Part shown: in pieces, positions 1-5,216 of the stretch
Layout: each line of letters starts with the position of its first letter
Position numbering within the stretch: position 1 is the first letter of the stretch
DNA from: Methanomassiliicoccaceae archaeon UBA537
GTDB lineage: Archaea > Thermoplasmatota > Thermoplasmata > Methanomassiliicoccales > Methanomethylophilaceae
Reading direction: 5' to 3'
NCBI GenBank assembly: GCA_002504495.1
Contig: DATC01000092.1
Location: 1 to 6,299, forward strand
Length of the DNA: 6,299 bases
Made by a program: the position numbers and the translations under genes
The notes under the pieces: model-generated
Seen by the model: the letters and a program-made list of their open reading frames with translations, nothing else
What the model was told of the DNA's origin: nothing
Database searches by the model: none

Positions 1-26
1 CGATCTTCCAACTGATCTACCTGCCC
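1..26 (-). tRNA. tRNA gene, 5' part only (cut by left window edge)
   Basis: Read on the minus strand from position 26 leftwards, the 26 nt fit canonical tRNA numbering exactly. There is a 7-nt acceptor strand GGGCAGG, then T8 and A9, and a 4-bp D stem GATC/GATC. The D loop has A14, G15, the invariant G18-G19 pair and A21, followed by G26. The anticodon arm, T arm and 3' end lie outside the window, so the amino acid cannot be assigned. The gene follows purF on the same strand after a 31-nt spacer and has its own TATA-like element at 55-61. Because only the first third is visible, a tRNA-like pseudogene cannot be excluded, but the match of all conserved positions makes a real tRNA likely. Confidence 0.8.
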
Positions 27-54
27 AGTGGATAAATGAGGGATAGATACCGAG

Positions 55-61
55 TATTTAA
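55..61 (-). promoter_or_regulatory. TATA box (TTAAATA) for the tRNA, overlapping the purF stop
   Basis: On the minus strand the sequence AAAAGAA-TTAAATA lies with its TATA centre about 32 nt upstream of the tRNA 5' end. This suits transcription starting a few nucleotides before the mature tRNA. The purine-rich stretch before TTAAATA resembles an archaeal BRE. The TAA stop codon of purF (58-60) is part of this element, so the tRNA promoter is embedded in the end of the preceding gene. The assignment rests on position and consensus alone. Confidence 0.55.
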
Positions 62-1488
62 TTCTTTTGATTCAAGGAAGGACCGAAATTGTTATGGAGC
101 TGGGCCTGGAAACGATGTACCTCTCCGGGAATGCAGGTGGGATACCTGTTATTGATGCAAGCCAGACACAGGTCCTTCTCCTCGATGCCTATCGCTTCGA
201 CGAGACCTTCCAGACTGATGTAGCCCAGAGAATCGGCTCCGATGATCTCGCATATCTGATCTACCGTGTGCTTGGTGGCGATGAACTGATCGCGGGTCTT
301 CATATCCACTCCGTAGTAGCACGGTGCGATGATAGGAGGGCATCCTATCCTGACATGGACCTCCTTGGCACCTGCACGACGGAGCATCGAGACCAGCTTC
401 TTCAGAGTCGTTCCCCTGACGATGCTGTCATCGACGATGAGGATCCTCTTCCCGTTCACCGTGCTGCGGATCGGATTCATCTTCATGGAGACAGCGGCCT
501 CCCTCTGCTTCTGATCCGGCATGATGAACGTCCTCTCGGCGAAACGGTTCTTCATGAACCCTTCCTCATAGGGCACGCCCGTCGCCGCGGAATAGCCGAT
601 CGCATGCGCACGACCGGAATCCGGAACCGGCATGACGAGATCGACATCGGCAGGACATTCTCTGGCAAGGATCATCCCGATCCTTCTGCGAACCTCGTAG
701 ACTCCGACCCCGTCCATCACGGAATCCGGTCTGGCGAAGTACACCCATTCGAACATGCAGTGGGCCTTGGGGTGCTGCGCGACGGCGGGATACATCTTGA
801 AACTGTCCTGCGTGATCTCGCATATCTCCCCGGGTTCGATGTCCCGCACGAAATCCCCGTGCAGAGCGTCGATCGCCGCGCTCTCGGATACAACGATGTA
901 TCCTCCGTCGAGCTTTCCCAGACAGAGCGGCCTGAACCCATAGGGATCGCGAACGGCGAACAGCCTCTTGTCGATGAGTATCGTCAATGCATACGCACCA
1001 TCGAGCTCACCCATGGTTGCTCTTATGGCCTTTACCGGGTCATTCTGCATAGACATGTACTTTCCGAGAAGCTTTGTGACCAGCTCGCTATCGGAATCCG
1101 TCAGGAAGGTCCAGCCCTCCTTCATGTACTTGTCCTTGAGAACAGAGAAATTGGTTATATCGCCATTATGCGCCACAGCGACGGTCCCGAAATTCGTCAT
1201 CACCGAGAACGGCTGCGCGTTGGCGACGCTCTTGGAACCGGTAGTGGCGTACCTCACATGGCCGACGCCTACATGGCCCAGAAGCCTGGACACCTCTTCG
1301 CGCGGAAGAGCATTGTTGACCAGACCCAATCCTTTGAGTGTTTCGACGGAGGCGCCGTTGAAAACAGAGATGCCGGCGCTCTCCTGGCCGCGATGCTGGA
1401 TGATCATGAGCGACGTGTACAGCGAAGGCGAGACGTCGTAGTCGGCACTTATGCCGACGACGCCGCAGCTGTGCTTCGGCCCCGTCAT
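58..1488 (-). CDS. purF: Amidophosphoribosyltransferase (glutamine PRPP amidotransferase)
   Basis: PurF catalyses the first committed step of de novo purine synthesis in the cytoplasm: PRPP plus glutamine gives phosphoribosylamine. The 476-aa product is full length. It begins with a short leader ending before Cys8 (CGVVGIS), the expected N-terminal nucleophile of a class II glutaminase after leader removal. Other glutaminase motifs are HRGQESAG near 32 and GHVRYATTG at 76-84. The phosphoribosyltransferase domain carries the PRPP signature ILIVDDSIVRGTT near 349-361. Cys244, Cys390 and the pair Cys441/Cys444 match the four ligands of the 4Fe-4S cluster in the Bacillus-type enzyme, so this is the iron-sulfur form. 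The gene starts 19 nt after rpl37e stops. A GGCGGCGATC stretch just upstream of the ATG is a fair Shine-Dalgarno match. It ends in TAA. None of its 27 arginines uses CGA. Confidence 0.97.
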   Translation of the reverse strand: MTGPKHSCGVVGISADYDVSPSLYTSLMIIQHRGQESAGISVFNGASVETLKGLGLVNNALPREEVSRLLGHVGVGHVRYATTGSKSVANAQPFSVMTNFGTVAVAHNGDITNFSVLKDKYMKEGWTFLTDSDSELVTKLLGKYMSMQNDPVKAIRATMGELDGAYALTILIDKRLFAVRDPYGFRPLCLGKLDGGYIVVSESAAIDALHGDFVRDIEPGEICEITQDSFKMYPAVAQHPKAHCMFEWVYFARPDSVMDGVGVYEVRRRIGMILARECPADVDLVMPVPDSGRAHAIGYSAATGVPYEEGFMKNRFAERTFIMPDQKQREAAVSMKMNPIRSTVNGKRILIVDDSIVRGTTLKKLVSMLRRAGAKEVHVRIGCPPIIAPCYYGVDMKTRDQFIATKHTVDQICEIIGADSLGYISLEGLVEAIGIEEKDLCLACINNRYPTCIPGEVHRFQAQLHNNFGPSLNQKN

Positions 1489-1507
1489 CCAAGATCGCCG
1501 CCAGAGA

Positions 1508-1678
1508 TCAGTTGCGCAGTTTCGCCCAACCGTAGGATCTAATCGTCGTGGTCTTTCCGTATCCGCAGGAGGCGCAAACGCCCTTGCGGACGTGATACGC
1601 GCGCTTCCCGCACCTGCGGCAGGGGATGTGGGTCTTGAACTTGTTGTGCTTTCCCTGTGCCGGTGTTCCCTTTCCCAT
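1508..1678 (-). CDS. rpl37e: Large ribosomal subunit protein eL37 (L37e)
   Basis: This is a 56-aa zinc-ribbon protein of the archaeal and eukaryotic large ribosomal subunit that binds rRNA. The N-terminus MGKGTPAQGKHNK is typical of the family. It is followed by the zinc knuckles C20-x2-C23 and C35-x2-C38 and a basic tail ending in GWAKLRN. The ATG at 1678 is chosen because it gives the family N-terminus and has GGAG 8 nt upstream (1687-1690). An in-frame ATG two codons earlier lies too close to that GGAG. The gene is first in a two-gene unit with purF and has its own promoter. In many archaea eL37 sits beside an Sm-like (LSm) gene and near purF; no LSm gene is present here. The stop is TGA. 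Confidence 0.97.
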   Translation of the reverse strand: MGKGTPAQGKHNKFKTHIPCRRCGKRAYHVRKGVCASCGYGKTTTIRSYGWAKLRN

Positions 1679-1686
1679 GATCATCA

Positions 1687-1690
1687 CTCC
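1687..1690 (-). promoter_or_regulatory. Ribosome binding site of rpl37e
   Basis: GGAG followed by TGAT matches the archaeal anti-Shine-Dalgarno complement (GGAGGTGAT) apart from one missing G. It ends 8 nt before the ATG at 1678. The spacing favours this ATG over the in-frame ATG at 1684, which would leave only 2 nt. Confidence 0.6.
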
Positions 1691-1714
1691 AATGAACGTG
1701 AATGCCGTACTCTC

Positions 1715-1729
1715 CCCGCATGGAGCGGG
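1715..1729 (-). other. Small GC hairpin in the rpl37e leader
   Basis: The arms CCCGC and GCGGG (1715-1719 and 1725-1729) enclose a 5-nt loop and could form a short stem of five G-C pairs. It lies in the inferred 5' leader of the rpl37e-purF mRNA, about 40 nt before the start codon. The right arm overlaps a perfect 10-bp palindrome, GGGATATCCC (1727-1736). It could be a leader structure or a protein-binding site, but elements this short arise by chance in GC-rich DNA. Confidence 0.25.
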
Positions 1730-1767
1730 ATATCCCAACGGCTACTACGCGCTCCAATACGCAGGGG

Positions 1768-1773
1768 TTATAA
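1768..1773 (-). promoter_or_regulatory. TATA-like box (TTATAA) upstream of rpl37e-purF
   Basis: This lies in the only sizeable intergenic gap of the window (1679-1793), just past the end of the YkgJ-family gene. Transcription would start about 25 nt downstream, near 1745, leaving a leader of roughly 65 nt before rpl37e. It suggests that rpl37e and purF can be transcribed apart from the upstream five-gene operon. The BRE side is not strongly purine-rich, so the call is tentative. Confidence 0.45.
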
Positions 1774-1793
1774 GAAGGTATCGCGCACGCGGA

Positions 1794-2906
1794 TCAGATG
1801 AACGCTCCTATGGTCGGAGCATCCAGACGATCCATGTCGTAGAATATTATGGCCTCGCGGACCCCTTCCTCTCCGTTGCCTGTTCCCATGAAGTGATCGA
1901 GCATCGACATCCTCCACAGGAGATCCATCACGGTCACCGCCATGCTGCCGTAGTAGGAGTTGGACATGTCGTCCTCGTATCCGTTCTGATCCATGGCCGC
2001 GAACACGCTTCCCATGAAGCTGTCTCTTCCGTTCAACGTCGATACGTAGGAGGCGAGGAGCTTGGCCCCGTTCTCGTCGGGGAACCTCAGGCGTATGTCC
2101 TGCTGCTCCGCGAAGCGCTTGTGGTGGAGCTCCCCGTCATCGTCCATGACCATCCATTCGATGGTCCCGTCGACGGCCATGAACATGTTCCAGTTCCAAT
2201 CCTTGTCGCAATAGACCGGGACGCTGAGAGGATCCTGCGAGGCCATCGATTCCATGGCGGACTCCATACCGGCCTCCTCGAGCGCATCCATGTCGGGCTT
2301 GGGATCGGGACGCATGCCGCGTATGGTCATGCTAGGCTCCATCTGGACCATGTCCATGATGCGCGTGAGGTATCCGGGATCCGTGAACATGGAGAGGTTC
2401 TCCGATACGGACATGCGAAGGCCCGAAGGGTCCGTCATCACGCCCGCCTCCCTGCAATTGGCATAGAACTCCGAATAGACGGCCTTGGATCTCGCCATGG
2501 AGGAGCCTATCCTTCCCTCGGCGGCGGCCACGATAGCCTTGGCCTCGTCCAATGCGCCGACCCCCTTTCCGGTCCATACGCCTCTGCACGACAGATCAAG
2601 CTCGACCTGGAGCCTGTCGCTGGCGTACAGATGGTACGGATACTGGCGACAGTAGGTCGTGCGATGGTCGTAGATCGTGCATCTGCGGTTCTCGAGGAAT
2701 ACGCAGGACCCTCTGCCCTTCTTCAGAGCCAGAGCCGTGTACTGCTCCGGGCCGCGAGACATGACGAGGCATTTCGGATGGTTCTTCCTGAAGTACTGCC
2801 TTTCGCTCGGAAGGACCTCCGGCTGACAAAGGCAGCACATCCCGCACTCCGGCGGGCATTCCACAAGCCTTCCTGCGATCTCGGAATAGTCGACCTCGTA
2901 ATCCAC
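1794..2906 (-). CDS. YkgJ-family (CxxCxxCC) cysteine-cluster protein with long C-terminal region
   Basis: The N-terminal ~110 residues carry the cysteine pattern of the YkgJ/UPF0153 family, which is thought to bind a metal or Fe-S cluster. Visible are CPPECGMCCLC (Cys17, 21, 24, 25, 27), Cys46, then GSCVFLENRRC (Cys68, Cys76), TIYDHRTTYCRQYP (Cys86) and Cys107. The remaining ~260 residues are acidic and methionine-rich, and I do not recognise them. The physiological role of the family is unknown. I choose GTG at 2906 because GGGAGG (2914-2919) lies 7 nt upstream. A TTG five codons earlier (2921) overlaps that site. The start lies inside the end of pyrC. The stop is TGA, and none of about 25 arginines is CGA. 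Read from the pyrC frame, this N-terminus would appear as a spurious pyrC extension; the intact Cys motif shows that this frame is the real one. Confidence 0.87.
   Translation of the reverse strand: MDYEVDYSEIAGRLVECPPECGMCCLCQPEVLPSERQYFRKNHPKCLVMSRGPEQYTALALKKGRGSCVFLENRRCTIYDHRTTYCRQYPYHLYASDRLQVELDLSCRGVWTGKGVGALDEAKAIVAAAEGRIGSSMARSKAVYSEFYANCREAGVMTDPSGLRMSVSENLSMFTDPGYLTRIMDMVQMEPSMTIRGMRPDPKPDMDALEEAGMESAMESMASQDPLSVPVYCDKDWNWNMFMAVDGTIEWMVMDDDGELHHKRFAEQQDIRLRFPDENGAKLLASYVSTLNGRDSFMGSVFAAMDQNGYEDDMSNSYYGSMAVTVMDLLWRMSMLDHFMGTGNGEEGVREAIIFYDMDRLDAPTIGAFI
2896..2898 (-). other. In-frame CGA at the expected end of pyrC (candidate stop)
   Basis: This is codon 425 of pyrC, directly after ...GRNVRGL, where type I dihydroorotases normally end. 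It lies 8 nt past the first base of the next gene's GTG. It is the first CGA in the pyrC frame, and two more follow within the next five codons. No standard stop exists in this frame until TGA at 2596. Confidence 0.55.
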
Positions 2907-4170
2907 GCACGTTCCTCCCAATCGGTTCGCCGCAGAACTCCCAGTCCTCTACTTGAATGCTTCCTCTGACGACGACCGTCTTGGGGAACACGGCATCGAA
3001 TCCGCCATATGGGGAATGGCCGCATCTGCTGTGGAGACGACCTGCATCGATCGCGACAGACCGCCTCATATCGAAGACGGCGAAATCGGCATCATATCCC
3101 GGCGCTATCCTGCCCTTTCCGACTTGGAACAGCGACCCGGGCTCGGAGGCGCCCATGCGGACGGCCTCGGAAATAGGGAGGTCTCCTCTGCGCACGCTCT
3201 CCATGACGATGGGCATGGTGGTCTCGACTCCGGGTATCCCTGACGGAGCCTCCTGGAACGGCCTCGACTTCTCCTCGGCGGTATGGGGCGCATGGTCCGT
3301 GCCGATCATATCGAACCCGCCCGACAGGAACCTTCTGCGGAGGGCATCCCTGACCGCGGATGTGCGTATGGGAGGATTGACCTTGTACTCCGCACTCGGA
3401 TGACCGTCTGCATCGAAGGTCATGTGATGCATCGTGATCTCCGTGGTGAATCCCGCGGCCTTGGCCAAGTCCAGACCATCCTCGGTCGTCACATGGCATA
3501 TGTTGATCGCCTTGCCCTTGAAATGAGCCGCAAGACGCGATATCGCATTCCATTCGGCTTCAGGAGGTCTGTTGCGCATGTGATCCCTGCAGCAGCGCTC
3601 CTCATCCTTCGATATCAGATGATCGTCCTCGGCGTGGACGCTCAGGCGCCTTCCCGTCGAGAGAGCGTCCCCGACCGCTGGAACGAGCTCCTCGTCGTCG
3701 TCCAGAAGGATGTTGCCCGTGGTGGATCCCATGAAGAGCTTGAAACCCACGACATAAGGGGCTAGCATACGGGCGTTGATACCGGGAGTCACGGCCGCGA
3801 ACAGACCGTAGTCTGTGAATGCACGACCGCGCACGGCCCTGCTCTTCGAAAGCAAGGTGTCGGGATCGACCACGGGAGGTGCCGTATTGGGCATGTCGTA
3901 CACGCAGGTGACCCCGGCATGGATCGCAGCGAGCGTTCCCGTGCCGAAATCCTCCTTCCATGTCATCCCCGGATCGCGGAGATGTACATGAGGGTCGATG
4001 AATCCCGGAAGCAGCATCTCGCTGGTTCCAAGCTCCACCCTCCGCTCTCCTTCGGAGACGTATCTTCCGACGGCGACTATCCTTCCGTCCTCCGATATGC
4101 CGACCTGCGCATATCCCAGCTCGCCGTCTACGAGCATCCTGCCTTCGATCACCGTCTCTATATCATCCAT
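2896..4170 (-). CDS. pyrC: Dihydroorotase (type I), ending at a CGA codon
   Basis: PyrC closes N-carbamoyl-aspartate to dihydroorotate, step three of pyrimidine synthesis. The amidohydrolase metal motif HVHLRD spans residues 61-66. The metal-bridging lysine is Lys144 in GFKLFMGSTTG. Metal-ligand histidines lie in SVHAED (His179) and ICHVTT (His226), and the catalytic Asp292 in GTDHAPH. The product ends near residue 424 (...GEPIGRNVRGL), the usual family length. The ATG at 4170 has GGAGG 6 nt upstream and overlaps the AMMECR1 stop by 8 nt. With the standard code the frame has no stop there and runs 100 more codons to TGA at 2596, inside the YkgJ-family gene. That extension (SAGGPSERKAV, RPGAVHGSGS and so on) looks like an out-of-frame shadow. 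All 34 arginines in the real part avoid CGA, and the first CGA is codon 425. I therefore place the end there; the standard-code ORF would be 2596-4170. Confidence 0.93.
2914..2919 (-). promoter_or_regulatory. Ribosome binding site deciding the GTG start of the YkgJ-family gene
   Basis: GGGAGG lies 7 nt before the GTG at 2904-2906, inside the last codons of pyrC. It supports the GTG over the upstream TTG at 2919-2921, which sits on the site itself. It also fixes where pyrC is expected to end. Confidence 0.7.
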
Positions 4171-4759
4171 GGTACTCCTCCGCCGTTCCGCCAGGATACG
4201 GCTCCTTCCATATGGTTCCGGAAAAGGAAAACAATACGGCACGCGGATCCCTCCACGCATGGCGCGGAAGCCCCGCCTTCAGCGAGAGATGCTCCAGGAA
4301 CGTCCCTGCATCCCATCCGTTCTCGACAGGCACCTGGGGAAGCAGCACCCCCCTGAAGCCCATAAGCTCGATCATGAGCCCGTCCCTGCCGATCTCCACG
4401 AAATCCTCGATGGCCTCCGGAGAGGATGCGATGATGCGACGAGGGATCGACAGCATCGTGACCTCCACGACGATGTGCGGAAGCTCCTCCGGAGCCAGAT
4501 CTGGAAAGCGGGGATCGTGGCAAGCCGCCCTTGCGGACTCCTCCAATGCCTCTCCCAGCGGCAGCACCGGAGTTGGAAATCCGATGCACCCGCGAAGGGC
4601 ATCCGACGGAAATGAGGACAGCGTCACGAAGACTCCGCGCCTCTCGGAGAAGCGCTCGTCCGGACGAGGAGAAGGGGAGACGCCCAGGACCTCCGATTCC
4701 ACGAAGGCCCTGGCCAGAGCCACAGCGTCCCGTGCCGTATCGGAATCGCTCGCCGACAT
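4163..4759 (-). CDS. AMMECR1 domain protein
   Basis: This 198-aa protein belongs to the AMMECR1 family, found in archaea, bacteria and eukaryotes, for which I know no settled biochemical role. The hallmark LRGCIG is at residues 55-60, preceded by RGVFVTL. It is followed by the conserved ARAACHDPRFPDLAPEEL and IVVEVTMLS blocks, and by GVLLPQVPVENGWD near 137-150. The length matches stand-alone archaeal members. The ATG at 4759 gives a normal N-terminus (DTARDAVALARAF). I see no good Shine-Dalgarno immediately upstream, so translation probably depends on coupling with the overlapping upstream gene. It ends in TGA, overlapping the pyrC start by 8 nt. None of its 16 arginines uses CGA. The whole gene is also spanned by the standard-code run-on of the upstream gene, which is not believable as protein. 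Confidence 0.95.
   Translation of the reverse strand: MSASDSDTARDAVALARAFVESEVLGVSPSPRPDERFSERRGVFVTLSSFPSDALRGCIGFPTPVLPLGEALEESARAACHDPRFPDLAPEELPHIVVEVTMLSIPRRIIASSPEAIEDFVEIGRDGLMIELMGFRGVLLPQVPVENGWDAGTFLEHLSLKAGLPRHAWRDPRAVLFSFSGTIWKEPYPGGTAEEYHG
4746..4748 (-). other. In-frame CGA at the expected end of the small Met-rich gene (candidate stop)
   Basis: This is codon 157 of the small gene, after ...DDVFKHVGE, 11 nt past the first base of the AMMECR1 ATG. A second CGA follows two codons later (4740-4742). A silent AGC-to-AGT change in AMMECR1 codon 4 would make it TGA. The next standard stop in this frame is TAG at 4158, beyond the end of AMMECR1. Confidence 0.55.
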
Positions 4760-5216
4760 GCTTGAAGACGTCGTCGGTCGGCTCCTTGTCGTCGGAATCC
4801 GCGGATATGTCGATATCCACCTTCTTCGGACCCGCCCTGGCGCTGCAATCGGCATTCGATCTGCAGGCGGCATTGCGGAATCCGGATTCTGTGTTGGAGA
4901 TGCCGTCCTTCATGAAATCCGGCATCGGAGCCTTGGACATGAGAGCCGACATCCCCATCATGAACTCCATGCCCATGTTCATGAAATGCCTCTGGACTTC
5001 GGGGTCCGTCACCATGCCCATGAAGGCGCGTGCGGCGTCCTCCGCTCTGGACCTCCCGTAGTCGACACGGTCGTGCACGCGGTCGCGGACCTCCCTGGCC
5101 GCCTCGGATTCCGAATCAGTGAACCCGCGGACAGCTCCTCTCTGGAGATCGATCATCCTCTCTATGAGGTCCCTGTTCTGCCTTATGAAGGCCTCGAACT
5201 CCTCTTCGCTGGTCAT
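4746..5216 (-). CDS. Unrecognised Met-rich helical protein, ending at a CGA codon
   Basis: I do not recognise this ~156-aa protein. Residues 1-63 are charged and probably helical (EEEFEAFIRQNRDLIERM, then EAAREVRDRVHDRV). Residues 65-95 are strikingly methionine-rich (11 Met), with DPEVQ starting at 71 and MGMEFMMGMSALM starting at 81. There is no clear signal peptide or membrane span. A Cys pair, C118-x5-C124, precedes an acidic tail (KKVDIDIS, then DSDDKEPTDD). The ATG at 5216 has GAGG 7 nt upstream and overlaps the end of arsA. In the standard code the frame stays open to TAG at 4158 (352 aa), covering all of AMMECR1 out of frame; that stretch is Gly/Arg/Ser-rich and shadow-like. The 16 arginines before codon 157 include no CGA. 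Next to an ArsA/Get3-type ATPase, the Met-rich helix could be a hydrophobic-client binding surface, but this is inference. Confidence 0.82.
5206..5208 (-). other. In-frame CGA at the expected end of arsA (candidate stop)
   Basis: It lies seven codons past the last conserved strand (DDKLVIRF) and 8 nt past the first base of the next gene's ATG. Another CGA follows four codons later (5194-5196). A silent AGC-to-AGT change in the downstream gene would turn it into TGA. The next standard stop is at 5116. Confidence 0.5.

Noticed and set aside
67..1542. Long open frame of 491 codons on the plus strand opposite purF and the end of rpl37e
   Set aside because: It is exactly codon-aligned with purF and stays open only because purF avoids TTA, CTA and TCA codons. 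The translation has no recognisable domain, while purF shows all its catalytic motifs.
2596..2895. A genuine 100-residue C-terminal extension of PyrC, or a PyrC-YkgJ fusion
   Set aside because: The extension is Arg/Pro/Ser-rich with nine CGA codons, unlike the body of pyrC. A fusion would need an indel and would ignore the GGGAGG-GTG start site between the genes.
2904..2921. TTG at 2921 as start of the YkgJ-family gene
   Set aside because: The GGGAGG site overlaps that start. The GTG at 2906 has it at proper spacing.
2952..2954. TAG in the frame of the YkgJ gene upstream of its start, considered as a pyrrolysine codon
   Set aside because: It precedes any plausible start and lies within pyrC in another frame. 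No in-frame TAG occurs inside any supported gene, so the window says nothing about pyrrolysine.
4171..4260. N-terminal extension of pyrC by 30 codons
   Set aside because: It lies inside AMMECR1, lacks dihydroorotase similarity, and the ATG at 4170 has a good GGAGG at the right distance.
4760..4873. In-frame N-terminal extension of AMMECR1 to a Met at 4873
   Set aside because: The added 38 residues are Arg/Ser/Thr/Pro-rich shadow of the upstream gene, whose own frame (KKVDIDIS, DSDDKEPTDD) looks coding there. The ATG at 4759 gives the family-typical N-terminus.
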